Source: DATDAH01 sp036525535 (GTDB lineage Bacteria > Actinomycetota > Acidimicrobiia > Acidimicrobiales > DATDAH01). From it: 43,937 bases of DNA. The stretch lies in contig DATDAH010000043.1 in NCBI GenBank assembly GCA_036525535.1, positions 1 to 43,937 of the forward strand. The letters are read 5' to 3'. Both the position numbers and the translations under genes were made by a program. Within the stretch, counting starts at the first letter, position 1, and each line of letters begins with the position of its first letter. The notes under the pieces were generated by a model that was not told the DNA's origin, did not search any database, and was given only the letters and a program-made list of their open reading frames with translations. This document shows positions 8,440 through 16,304 of this stretch, in pieces.

Positions 8440-9291
8440 TCACGGCTCGGGGCACTCGTCGGGGGGGAAGACCCAGCGCCAGTCGCGGTTGGGCCAGTCC
8501 TCGGCCAGGGGGACGTCCCACTGGTCTTGGATGTACCGGAGGACCGGGCGGGCCAGACGCTCGGCGCCGTCGCCGCAGAGGTGGGTGGCGTCGATGCGAC
8601 GGACGCGTTGGGGGGTGCCGCGGGGCCCGGGGAGAATGTCGGCCCAGCTCCCGTCGGGCCGGGCCAGGATGGTGTCACCCGGGACGTAGGTGAGGTCCGG
8701 GGACTCCTGGGCCAGCTGGCGGACGGCACGGTTCATCGACGACCACTCGAGTTGGCGGTGCGGCTGGTTCGATGGGGGCATGCCGACCCACACCACCTCG
8801 GCCCCGTCGCTGGTCAGGAGGTCGAGGTAGGGGTCGAGGTTCTCGCGCCGGTACGCCCGCAGCCACGCGTTCGTGCCCAGCGGATGCTCCCGCAAGGCGT
8901 CCTCGGCCATGCCTTCCCAGACGCCGATCATGATCACGACGACCTCGGGGTCGTACTGGTCGAGTTGCTGACGCCACAGGCCTCGGGTCGCGTCCTCACG
9001 GGGGATGCTCGGGGCGGCGACGAGGCGGGCGACGGCGTGACCGCCGTCCTGCAGCGTGGACGAGATGGCCAACGAGATGTCGGCCATGAGGGAGTCGCCG
9101 GCCAGGAGGACCCGCAGGGGGTCGTCGGCCGTCGGCCGTCGCCCGCCGGGTGGTGGCGGAGCGGTCGTCGTGGTCGAGGGGGCCGGTGCTTCGGCGGCGG
9201 CCGGGTCGGCCACATCCGCACCGTCGCCACAGGCGCCGGCCAGGAGCGTGATCGTGAGGAGCGCGACGGCGAGCGACGCCCGCGCCGTCAA
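8440..9291 (-). CDS. SGNH/GDSL-type hydrolase lipoprotein (paralogue of 73-936)
   Basis: A predicted lipoprotein with an SGNH hydrolase domain. From the TTG at 9291 the 283-residue product begins directly with a signal peptide ending in Leu-Ala-Gly-Ala-Cys21, then an Ala/Pro/Thr-rich linker. Block I is Ala-Gly-Asp-Ser67-Leu, and the late block is Asp-Ala-Thr-His. The frame extends to an ATG at 9348, but that would put about 19 residues before the signal peptide and overlap the upstream gene by 61 bases. The TTG overlaps the upstream TGA in a TTGA arrangement, which fits coupled translation. It shares linker, catalytic blocks and the Glu-Cys-Pro tail with the protein at 73-936. The role is inferred to be ester chemistry on the exported glycan. 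Confidence 0.85.
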   Translation of the reverse strand: MTARASLAVALLTITLLAGACGDGADVADPAAAEAPAPSTTTTAPPPPGGRRPTADDPLRVLLAGDSLMADISLAISSTLQDGGHAVARLVAAPSIPREDATRGLWRQQLDQYDPEVVVIMIGVWEGMAEDALREHPLGTNAWLRAYRRENLDPYLDLLTSDGAEVVWVGMPPSNQPHRQLEWSSMNRAVRQLAQESPDLTYVPGDTILARPDGSWADILPGPRGTPQRVRRIDATHLCGDGAERLARPVLRYIQDQWDVPLAEDWPNRDWRWVFPPDECPEP

Positions 9292-9983
9292 CGTCCGAAG
9301 AGACGGACGCGGAGCAGGATCCACAATGCGTCCACGCCGTCCAGCCACGTGATCTTCTTACCTTCCTCGCGGCTGCGGGCCTTGTAGGTGATGGGGACCT
9401 CGTAGATCCTCTCCCCCCGCCGCAGCAACCCTCCGGTCACCTCGGCCTCGATCCCGAAGCCCGACGCCTTGGGGGCCACCTCCCGCCACAACTCGGTGGG
9501 GGCCACCTTGAGGCAGGTCTCCACATCGGACAGCCAGGCGTTGTAGAGCAGGCTGGCCCAGAAGGCGACCATCTTGTTCCCGATCACGTACCAGAACGAG
9601 TAGGCGGCGTTGCTCCCGAAGGACCGGGTGCCGTAGACGACCCGGGCGTCCTCGTGCAGGATCGGCTGCAGCAGGTCGACGAAGTCGGCCGGGTCGTACT
9701 CCAGGTCGGCGTCCAGGATGGTCAGCAGGTCGCCGGTGGCCTCGTCGAAGCCCCGCCGCAGCGCCGCGCCCTTGCCCTGGTTGGGTTCCTGACGGAACGT
9801 CCGGATGGTGGCCTCGGCGGCGACGAGGTCCTCGATGAGGTCCATGCAGCCGTCGGTGGAACCGTCGTCGACGATGAGCACCTCGCGGCCCACGGGGAGG
9901 TCCACGGCCAGCAGCCGTTCGAGCGCGACCCGCAGGGTGGCGGCCTCGTTGTACACGGGCATGACGATGGTGAGGGACGTCAT
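9288..9983 (-). CDS. Glycosyltransferase family 2
   Basis: A 231-residue GT-A enzyme of the polyprenyl-phosphate sugar transferase type. It begins Met-Thr-Ser-Leu-Thr-Ile-Val-Met-Pro-Val-Tyr-Asn-Glu, has Ile-Val-Asp-Asp-Gly-Ser-Thr-Asp-Gly for nucleotide binding, Asn-Gln-Gly-Lys-Gly-Ala-Ala-Leu-Arg, and Leu-Asp-Ala-Asp-Leu-Glu-Tyr as the metal site. A longer frame reaches 10262, but those codons precede the conserved beta-1 strand and cross the divergent promoter region, so the ATG at 9983 is the sensible start. The SGNH lipoprotein follows with a TTGA overlap, indicating a two-gene operon. It is divergent from the family 4 glycosyltransferase. Donor and acceptor are unknown. Confidence 0.9.
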   Translation of the reverse strand: MTSLTIVMPVYNEAATLRVALERLLAVDLPVGREVLIVDDGSTDGCMDLIEDLVAAEATIRTFRQEPNQGKGAALRRGFDEATGDLLTILDADLEYDPADFVDLLQPILHEDARVVYGTRSFGSNAAYSFWYVIGNKMVAFWASLLYNAWLSDVETCLKVAPTELWREVAPKASGFGIEAEVTGGLLRRGERIYEVPITYKARSREEGKKITWLDGVDALWILLRVRLFGR

Positions 9984-10042
9984 CGGTCTCCATCGGTCGG
10001 AGGGGCAACGGGTGGAAGGGGTGCCGACCGGCCGGCGGCAAT

Positions 10043-10049
10043 TAGCATA
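10043..10049. promoter_or_regulatory. Possible bidirectional -10 element
   Basis: The heptamer TAGCATA reads TAGCAT on the plus strand and TATGCT on the minus strand, so each direction has a TANNNT -10-like box. It sits in the 109-bp gap between two divergent glycosyltransferase genes and is one of the few AT-containing spots there. Bidirectional promoters with such symmetry are known in bacteria. Its use here is inferred. Confidence 0.4.
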
Positions 10050-10080
10050 GGGAAGCTCGCAGGCCACCCCTTGGACGCGC

Positions 10081-10086
10081 TGGAGG
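10081..10086 (+). promoter_or_regulatory. Ribosome binding site before an ATC start
   Basis: TGGAGG is a strong Shine-Dalgarno match placed 6 bases before an ATC at 10093, in frame with the family 4 glycosyltransferase. No ATG, GTG, TTG or CTG occurs in that frame between the upstream stop at 10048 and the GTG at 10207. Confidence 0.45.
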
Positions 10087-10092
10087 CTTCCC

Positions 10093-11253
10093 ATCGACAC
10101 CGACAGCCGGGACAAGCTCGGCGACCTCGCGGCGTCCTCCGGCCTTCGGCGGATCCACGTCCTCGCTTGGCGTGACCTCAACGACGTCGAGGCCGGCGGA
10201 TCCGAGGTGCATGCCGCCGAGGTCGCCCGCCTCTGGTCCGAGGCCGGCATCGAGGTCACCATGCGATCCTCCTATGCCCAGGGCCATCCCCCCGAGGGCG
10301 TCCGTGACGGTTATCGGGTCATCCGCCGGGCGGGCCGCTACCTGGTGTTCCCTCGGGCCGCGCTGGCCGAGGCGACCGGGCGCCATGGTCCCCGCGACGG
10401 ACTGGTCGAGATCTGGAACGGCATGCCCTTCCTGTCGCCGATCTGGTGCCGAGGCCCCCGTGTGGCCTGGCTCCACCACGTCCACGGCGCCATGTGGAAG
10501 ATGGTCCTACCCCCGAACCTGGCCGGCGTGGGCGAGCTGATCGAGTCCCGCATCGCCCCACCGATCTACCGCCGCACCCGCGTGGTGACCCTGTCGGAGT
10601 CCTCCAAGCAGGAGATGGTCGAGAAGTTGCGCTTCCGGCCGCAGCGGGTCGACGTGGTCCCGCCCGGCATCGACCCCCGCTTCCAGCCGGGCGCCGAGCG
10701 CGCCCCCCGGCCCCTGGTCGTCGCCGTGGGCCGCCTCGTGCCGGTGAAGCACTTCGACCTCCTCATCAGGACGATGGAGGAGGTACGGCGACAGGTCCCG
10801 GACGCCCGGCTGACCATCGTGGGCGAAGGGTTCGAGCGCGGGGACCTCGACGCGCTGGTCCGGGAGCTCGATGCCGAGAGCTGGGTCGACTTCGCCGGGC
10901 GAGTCGATGACGACGGCCTGGTCGAGCTCTACCGACGGGCCTGGGTGGTAGCCAGCGCCTCCAGCCACGAGGGTTGGGGCATGACCCTGACCGAAGCCGC
11001 CGCCTGTGGCACCCCGGCGGTGGCCACCCGGATCTCCGGGCACGTCGACGCCGTGGAGGACGGGATCGGCGGGCTGCTGGCGGACGGCGAGCGTGAGCTC
11101 GGCGCCCACCTGACCTCGGTGCTCACCGACGCCGACCTCCGCGCCCGGTTGGGCGAGGGGGCGCGCCGACGCGCCGAGACCCTGACGTGGGAGGCCACCG
11201 CCCTCGGGACGCTGCGGGTGCTGGCCGACGAAGCGCTCCGCTGGCGGGCCTGA
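10093..11253 (+). CDS. Glycosyltransferase family 4 (GT-B fold)
   Basis: A retaining GT-B glycosyltransferase of about 386 residues. The first strand and loop, Arg-Ile-His-Val-Leu-Ala-Trp-Arg-Asp followed by Glu-Ala-Gly-Gly-Ser-Glu-Val-His, match the conserved acceptor and nucleotide loop of the family. The C-terminal half has Val-Ala-Val-Gly-Arg-Leu-Val-Pro-Val-Lys and the donor-binding Ser-Ser-His-Glu-Gly-Trp-Gly-Met-Thr-Leu-Thr-Glu-Ala. A start at the GTG of 10207 would cut off that first strand and the Gly-Gly-Ser loop. The only full-length starts are ATC codons at 10093 (behind TGGAGG) or 10153, so an ATC start, or a sequence error, has to be considered. An alpha/beta hydrolase follows after 4 bases. 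The sugar is unknown. Confidence 0.88.
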   Translation: MDTDSRDKLGDLAASSGLRRIHVLAWRDLNDVEAGGSEVHAAEVARLWSEAGIEVTMRSSYAQGHPPEGVRDGYRVIRRAGRYLVFPRAALAEATGRHGPRDGLVEIWNGMPFLSPIWCRGPRVAWLHHVHGAMWKMVLPPNLAGVGELIESRIAPPIYRRTRVVTLSESSKQEMVEKLRFRPQRVDVVPPGIDPRFQPGAERAPRPLVVAVGRLVPVKHFDLLIRTMEEVRRQVPDARLTIVGEGFERGDLDALVRELDAESWVDFAGRVDDDGLVELYRRAWVVASASSHEGWGMTLTEAAACGTPAVATRISGHVDAVEDGIGGLLADGERELGAHLTSVLTDADLRARLGEGARRRAETLTWEATALGTLRVLADEALRWRA

Positions 11254-11257
11254 GCCC

Positions 11258-11932
11258 GTGACCCCCCCGCCTGTCGTCCTGGCCCACGGCTTCGCGGGCT
11301 CGGGTCGCCTCACGTGGGGTGAGGCCGGCTGGCTGGAGCTCCTGGCCGACGAGGGGCGATCGGCCACGGCGGTCGACCTGCTCGGTCACGGCGACGCCCC
11401 CAAGCCGCGCGAGCCCGCCGCCTACGGCGCCATCGCCGAGCACCTGGCAGCGCTCCTGCCCGATGAGCCGGTCGACGGCATCGGGTTCTCGCTGGGCGCG
11501 GCCACCCTCCTGCAGGTGGCGATGGCGGATCCGAGGCGGTTCCGACGCCTCGTCCTCGCCGGGATCGGCGACGACCTCTTCGCCCCACCCGACTCCGAGC
11601 CCGTGGCCGCCCTGATCGAGGCCGGCGGTGAGCTCCCCGAGTCACCCTTCGTGCGCCACATCGTCGACCTGGCGTCGGCGCCGGGCACCGACCGTGACGC
11701 GTTCGTGGCCTGCCTGCGTCGTCCCCGGACGCCGGTCGACGAGGCCACCTTGGCGGCGGTCGACCTCCCCGTGCTCGTCGTGCTGGGCGACCGCGATCAC
11801 GTGGCCCCGGCCGATCGGTTGGTGGCGGCCCTACCCGATGCCCGTCTCCAGGTCCTGCGAGGGGTGGATCACGGCAGGACGCCGGGGTCCATGGGCTTCC
11901 TCGACGCCGCGCTGAGGTTCATCGCGGCCTGA
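11258..11932 (+). CDS. Alpha/beta hydrolase
   Basis: A 224-residue single-domain alpha/beta hydrolase, cytoplasmic since no signal peptide is visible. The His-Gly-Phe-Ala-Gly-Ser stretch (residues 10-15) supplies the oxyanion hole, Gly-Phe-Ser78-Leu-Gly is the nucleophile elbow, Leu-Gly-Asp-Arg-Asp-His carries the acid, and Gly-Val-Asp-His near the C-terminus gives the catalytic His, so the triad is complete. The cap is small, as in the MenH/BioH-like group, but I cannot assign a substrate. The GTG start lies 4 bases after the family 4 glycosyltransferase stop, so the two are probably co-transcribed. Confidence 0.85.
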   Translation: MTPPPVVLAHGFAGSGRLTWGEAGWLELLADEGRSATAVDLLGHGDAPKPREPAAYGAIAEHLAALLPDEPVDGIGFSLGAATLLQVAMADPRRFRRLVLAGIGDDLFAPPDSEPVAALIEAGGELPESPFVRHIVDLASAPGTDRDAFVACLRRPRTPVDEATLAAVDLPVLVVLGDRDHVAPADRLVAALPDARLQVLRGVDHGRTPGSMGFLDAALRFIAA

Positions 11933-12044
11933 GTGACCGGCTCCGGACATCGGAGCGTGCGGCTCAAGGATCCCGGGGCGGGGCCGACGGAGGTACCAGG
12001 TTGCACCGGGCGGACCGCTGCCCGGTGGCGCTGGAGGCGGTGTC

Positions 12045-13709
12045 ATGGAGCTGACCGACGACGGGGCGCGACGGCCGGGGCTGACACCCGCCCCGAACGA
12101 TCCCCGCAAGCTCCGCGACATGCTGCTCGTGGTCGTCGTCTGTGCCGCCGTGGCTCTGGCCCTCGTTGCCGTCGACGCCGTCGACCACATCTATCACGCG
12201 TTGGCCGCCCGGGACGCCACGGCCCTGCTCGTCGGCCTGATCCTCATCCCCATCGGGGTGTCGGTGTTCGCCTTCCGCCGCTTCCAGGCCGCCGAGGAGG
12301 TCTGGAAGGAGACGGCCCGCCTCTCGATGCGGGACCCGCTCACCGGGTTGCCGACTCGTCGCTTCCTGAGCCAGCACTTCCGCGAGGTCGTTCGCCGGGT
12401 CCAACGTCACGGTGGCCGGGTGGCGGTGTTCTTCTGCGACCTCGACAAGTTCAAGCAGATCAACGACACCTACGGCCACGAGATGGGCGACCGGGTGATG
12501 ACCAAGGTGGCCGAGCGCATGGCCGCCATCATCGAGGACGACGACATCCTCATCCGCTACGGGGGCGACGAGTTCGTCGTGATCAGCCCCAACGCCGGCA
12601 CCCGACCCACCGCCGAGGCCGCCGCGGGCCGGTTGATCGATGCCCTCGAAGCGCCCTTCGCCGTCGGCGAGGACAAGATCCAGCTCTCGGTGTGCATCGG
12701 GGTGGCCCTCACCGAGGAGCACTGCTCCGAGCCCGACGACGTCCTGCGTGACGCCGATGCCGCCATGTACAAGGCAAAGGCCGCCGGTGGCGGCCAGGTG
12801 GCCATCTACGACCGCTCGATGGCCAACCGCATCACGCCGTCCACCGCCGAACGGCGCCTGCGCATGGCGCTGGCCGAGGAGCAGTTCCGCCTCTACTACC
12901 AGCCGGTGGTGTCGCTGCAGACCCAACGCATGGTGAAGGTGGAGGCCCTCATCCGTTGGGAGGACCCCGAGCGGGGCATCGTCAGCCCGGGCGAGTTCAT
13001 CCCGGCCCTGGAGAACACCGGCCTCATCGTGCCCGTCGGGACCTGGGTCCTCGAGCAGGCCTGTCGCCAGGCCCACGAGTGGGCCCGGACCTACCGCGAC
13101 CAGGTCCCGCTCATGGTCACGGTCAACGTGTCGGCCCGCCAGCTGGCCCAGGCCGACTTCGGCGAGGTGCTGCGCCGGGTGCTGGGCGAGACCGGGGTCG
13201 ACCCCGGGACCATCTGCCTCGAGATCACCGAGGGCGCGGTCATGGCCGACGTCGATGCCGCCTGGACGATGCTGCGCTCGGCCAAGGCCCTCGGCGTCTA
13301 TCTTGCCCTCGACGACTTCGGGACCGGGTTCTCGTCCCTCAGCTTCCTGCAGAAGTTCCGGCCGGACATCGTGAAGATCGACAAGTCCTTCGTCGACGGC
13401 CTCGGGCAGAGTCGAGAGGACACCACCATCATCGAGCACGTGGTGGGCATGGCCCGCGGCCTCGGGATGGTGACGGTGGCGGAAGGCGTGGAGACCGCCG
13501 ACCAGGTGCGCTACCTGCACAGCCTGGAGTGCAACATGGCCCAGGGCTACTTCTACAGCAGGCCCCAGCCCCCTTCGGTCATCGACCGCATCCTCGGCCA
13601 GCCCGCGAACGACCGCTGGCGCCGCGACCGGGTCGCGGCCGAGGCCGCCCAGGCCCTGCCGGCCCCGGCGGTGACCCCGACCATGCGGACGCCGGCCCCC
13701 GCCTACTGA
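12045..13709 (+). CDS. Membrane GGDEF-EAL protein (cyclic-di-GMP turnover)
   Basis: A 554-residue bifunctional-type protein. Two transmembrane helices (about 26-44 and 60-77) precede the GGDEF domain. The signature Gly-Gly-Asp-Glu-Phe is intact at 173-177, as is the metal site Cys-Asp-Leu-Asp near 131-134. The inhibitory RxxD site is absent: the matching position reads Glu-Asp-Asp-Asp (164-167). The EAL domain keeps Glu-Ala-Leu at 300-302, Asp-Asp-Phe-Gly-Thr-Gly-Phe-Ser at 423-430, Lys-Ile-Asp-Lys and Glu-Gly-Val-Glu, so phosphodiesterase activity is plausible. There is no periplasmic sensor domain. GGAGG about 7 bases upstream supports the ATG. Its stop abuts that of the convergent metallo-hydrolase gene with no spacer. 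The net activity cannot be predicted. Confidence 0.93.
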   Translation: MELTDDGARRPGLTPAPNDPRKLRDMLLVVVVCAAVALALVAVDAVDHIYHALAARDATALLVGLILIPIGVSVFAFRRFQAAEEVWKETARLSMRDPLTGLPTRRFLSQHFREVVRRVQRHGGRVAVFFCDLDKFKQINDTYGHEMGDRVMTKVAERMAAIIEDDDILIRYGGDEFVVISPNAGTRPTAEAAAGRLIDALEAPFAVGEDKIQLSVCIGVALTEEHCSEPDDVLRDADAAMYKAKAAGGGQVAIYDRSMANRITPSTAERRLRMALAEEQFRLYYQPVVSLQTQRMVKVEALIRWEDPERGIVSPGEFIPALENTGLIVPVGTWVLEQACRQAHEWARTYRDQVPLMVTVNVSARQLAQADFGEVLRRVLGETGVDPGTICLEITEGAVMADVDAAWTMLRSAKALGVYLALDDFGTGFSSLSFLQKFRPDIVKIDKSFVDGLGQSREDTTIIEHVVGMARGLGMVTVAEGVETADQVRYLHSLECNMAQGYFYSRPQPPSVIDRILGQPANDRWRRDRVAAEAAQALPAPAVTPTMRTPAPAY

Positions 13710-15143
13710 TCAGGCGGCCCGCGTCGTCCCGGTGTCGTCGTCGGTCGGCACCGCGAACCCCTCGGACAGTCGCTTGAGCGGTGAGCCCGACCCCCGGAGC
13801 ATCCCCAAGGAGCCGACGGCTTCACGACGACGGCGCCAGACGGCGTCCAGGAAGCGACGGGAGGCGAGGTTGCGCACCGGCAGGTAGCCGATCTCCCAGA
13901 TCATGAGCAGGCCCCAGAAGGCGAGGTCCTCGTTCACCCCGCCGGGACGCAGGGCCACCCGGATGCGCATGGAGCCGTGGACGAAGTGCAGGATCCGCTT
14001 CTCGATGGCGTCGGCCAGGACCGCCGGGGCGACGCGGATCAGGTTGGCCCGGTCTGCCGGCGGGGTGGCCTGGCGCCAGACACGACGACGGCGGCCGTCG
14101 ACCACCCAGTACGGCTGCTCGTCGCGGGGCACCTCGAAGACGATCGGACGCTTGAGGAGCATCCGCAGCGCCGGTCGGGGCACCGCCTGAAGGAACCCCG
14201 CGAGGTGGTGCTCGAAGTCGGCGAAGGCGAGGGGGCGTTGGGCCTCCTCGGCCGCGGTGGCGGCCAGGGTTGGAGCGACGGCCGCCGCCATCTGGGTCAT
14301 GCGAGGCAGGCGGTCGTCCCACCAACGGGTCCCGCTCACGTCGAAGCCACGCTCGTCGGACCACTTGTCGCCGGGGCTCATGGCCACCAGTGCGGTGTGC
14401 TCCAGGCCGTCGGCCCGCTCGAAGGCCGCCCGTACCTCGTCGGGCGTGATCATCTCGGCGTTCATGGCCCAGGACTCGGGGTGGAGGAAGGCCACCATGT
14501 TGGCGAAGGGCACAGCGAAGCGGGGCTGCAGGGTCCGGGTGGCGTCGATGAACTCGTCGAGGTAGGTCTGGCGCTTCAGGAGGCTCAGGTCCTCGGCGTC
14601 CTCGGCCTCGTACAGGTGGGGGTAGGACTGGGCCCACGAGTGGGTCTTGAGCAGGAACGTCACCGGCCCGAAGTCCTGGGCGATCTGGCGCAGGGCCCGG
14701 CCCCGGATCTTGCAGTCGTTGAGGTCGGCCAGGACGGTGTCCCCGTCGGCCACGACGAACGCGGTGTCGTCGAAGCCGTACTGGTAGGACGCCACCCGCA
14801 CACCGGGGGCCAGCTCCCGGATCTCGCCGTGGGGCAGCTCGCTCACGGTTCGGAACCCGAGGTCCCGCACCTCGTCGGCCATCACGTCCACACCGAAGCG
14901 GGCGCAGAGGACCTCGGCTCCCTTGTCGACCTGACGCATCGACGGGTAGTGGAAGTGGTCGAAGTGGTGGTGGGTCAGGTAGACGACGTCGGGCGCGAGG
15001 AGCTCGGGCGTCGGGTCGGCGTCGGTCGGGAAGTGCCACCAGGACCGCCAGTAGCACGACCCGGTGAGCCAGGGGTCGACCAGGATCGTGGGGCCCGAGG
15101 TCTCGATGCGCAGGCAGGCGTGCCCGATGACGGTGAAGCGCAC
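13710..15143 (-). CDS. Metallo-beta-lactamase-fold hydrolase
   Basis: A 477-residue protein whose N-terminal half is an MBL-fold domain of the UlaG/NAPE-PLD-like kind: Gly-His-Ala-Cys at residue 8, Leu-Val-Asp-Pro-Trp-Leu-Thr-Gly, and the zinc motif Thr-His-His-His-Phe-Asp-His-Phe-His, which provides HxHxDH. The region from about 280 on is an unusual C-terminal extension that includes a Phe/Trp/Arg-rich segment and resembles nothing I can name; it may determine substrate or partner. The GTG start lies 6 bases after a TAGCCT box with no ribosome binding site. Proteins of this shape appear in lipid and nucleotide-sugar pathways, but no specific reaction is assignable. Confidence 0.85.
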   Translation of the reverse strand: MRFTVIGHACLRIETSGPTILVDPWLTGSCYWRSWWHFPTDADPTPELLAPDVVYLTHHHFDHFHYPSMRQVDKGAEVLCARFGVDVMADEVRDLGFRTVSELPHGEIRELAPGVRVASYQYGFDDTAFVVADGDTVLADLNDCKIRGRALRQIAQDFGPVTFLLKTHSWAQSYPHLYEAEDAEDLSLLKRQTYLDEFIDATRTLQPRFAVPFANMVAFLHPESWAMNAEMITPDEVRAAFERADGLEHTALVAMSPGDKWSDERGFDVSGTRWWDDRLPRMTQMAAAVAPTLAATAAEEAQRPLAFADFEHHLAGFLQAVPRPALRMLLKRPIVFEVPRDEQPYWVVDGRRRRVWRQATPPADRANLIRVAPAVLADAIEKRILHFVHGSMRIRVALRPGGVNEDLAFWGLLMIWEIGYLPVRNLASRRFLDAVWRRRREAVGSLGMLRGSGSPLKRLSEGFAVPTDDDTGTTRAA

Positions 15144-15149
15144 CCCGGC

Positions 15150-15155
15150 AGGCTA
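15150..15155 (-). promoter_or_regulatory. Putative -10 box, leaderless start of MBL-fold gene
   Basis: TAGCCT on the minus strand, 6 bases before the GTG at 15143. This supports the GTG as a leaderless start. Confidence 0.45.
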
Positions 15156-15224
15156 CGGAGCCGAGCCGCTAGGCGAGGCGACCAATGAGCGCAGCGCTCC
15201 ATTCGCCGAGCGCAGCGAGGCGAA
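15156..15224. repeat. Dispersed intergenic repeat copy B with nested hairpins
   Basis: The stretch contains GGAGCCG, then GAGCGCAGCG twice (15187-15196 and 15208-15217, 21 bp apart). GAGCG-CAG-CGCTC at 15187-15199 is self-complementary, and TTCGCC (15202-15207) pairs with GGCGAA (15219-15224). The same motif pair occurs in the gaps at 8330-8439 and 39314-39395. It lies downstream of the Gfo/Idh gene and upstream of the MBL gene, so a terminator role is possible. Confidence 0.45.
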
Positions 15225-15275
15225 CCAGCCGTTCACCGCGCGAAGCTTGTACCTGTCCGCGGGGTCCCAGGGCGC

Positions 15276-16304
15276 TCAGAGAGCGACGGGGGTGCCGTCA
15301 GCGGCAGCCGAGCGGTAGAGGGCGTCCACCAGGCGATGGGCCCGGAGTGCCTCCCCCACCGCCGGCGCCGCCGGTCGACCCTCGGCCACGGCGGCCAGGA
15401 ACTCACCGTCGGGGTTGCCCCCTTCCGGCAGCCCCGGGACGAGGGCGGCCAGGAGGTCGGCCCCATCGAGCACCTGCTCGCCCTGCCCGGTCAGGGTCCA
15501 GCGCACCGGCCCGAACCAGTCGCCCTCGACCGTGACGTGGAGCCGCTCAGCGAGGATCTCGACGTGGCGCAGGCTGGGCCGTTCCAGGACGTCATGCCAG
15601 ACCGACACCATCGAGCCCACCGCACCGGAGGCGAACGAGAAGCTCGCCGTCGCCGCGTCCTCGATGCCGTCGATGGCGTGGAACTCCCGGGTCCAGGCAC
15701 AGACCTTGTCGACGGGACCCACCAGCCACTCGAGGAGGTCGACGTCGTGGATGGAGTGCTCGATCACGGTCCCGGCCCCCGCCTTGGCCGGGTCGGCCCG
15801 CCAGTCGGAGCCGTACATGCCCTGGGTGGGGATGAACTGATCGTCCCGGAGGATCACCGCCATGACCCGGCCGGCGGCCGGGTCGGCCAACAGTTGGCGC
15901 GCCAGGGTGAAGGCCGGCGAACGGCGCAGGACCAGCCCGACCTGGTTCGTCACGCCCGAGCCCTCGACGAGGGCGCAGAGGGCCTCGGCCTGAGCCAGGT
16001 CGGGGGCTAGGGGCTTTTCGCAGAACACCGCCTTGCCGGCGGCGACCGCGGTGGCGACGGCGGTGTGGTGGGCCGAGGTCCAGGTGCAGACGAACACGGC
16101 GTCGACCTGGTCGCACAGCGCCTCGACGGTGTCGGCCACAGTGGCACCTGTGTCGGCGGCGAAGGCCGCGGCACGCTCGGGATCGGTGTCGTACACCGCC
16201 ACGACCTCGTTCCGATGGGCCGTCCCGGCGAGCAGCATCAGATGGAACCGGGCGATGAAACCGGTGCCGACGACGCCGACCAGGACGGGTGGACCCTCGC
16301 TCAC
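15276..16304 (-). CDS. Gfo/Idh/MocA family oxidoreductase
   Basis: A 342-residue NAD(P)-dependent dehydrogenase of the glucose-fructose oxidoreductase/inositol dehydrogenase family. The N-terminal Rossmann loop reads Gly-Val-Val-Gly-Thr-Gly-Phe-Ile-Ala, and the characteristic Cys-Glu-Lys-Pro-Leu-Ala motif supplies the catalytic Lys. The conserved His-x-x-Asp-x-x-x-Trp-like helix appears as His-Asp-Val-Asp-Leu-Leu-Glu-Trp. The GTG start overlaps the stop of the upstream SDR gene (GTGA), so both are one operon. Together they probably oxidise and epimerise or reduce a sugar, cyclitol or related polyol. Which one cannot be told from sequence. Confidence 0.9.
   Translation of the reverse strand: MSEGPPVLVGVVGTGFIARFHLMLLAGTAHRNEVVAVYDTDPERAAAFAADTGATVADTVEALCDQVDAVFVCTWTSAHHTAVATAVAAGKAVFCEKPLAPDLAQAEALCALVEGSGVTNQVGLVLRRSPAFTLARQLLADPAAGRVMAVILRDDQFIPTQGMYGSDWRADPAKAGAGTVIEHSIHDVDLLEWLVGPVDKVCAWTREFHAIDGIEDAATASFSFASGAVGSMVSVWHDVLERPSLRHVEILAERLHVTVEGDWFGPVRWTLTGQGEQVLDGADLLAALVPGLPEGGNPDGEFLAAVAEGRPAAPAVGEALRAHRLVDALYRSAAADGTPVAL

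Noticed and set aside
8440..9348. ATG at 9348 as start of the second SGNH lipoprotein
   Set aside because: It would place 19 residues before the signal peptide and overlap the upstream glycosyltransferase by 61 bases. The TTG at 9291 begins the signal peptide and overlaps the upstream stop as TTGA. The ATG is not fully excluded.
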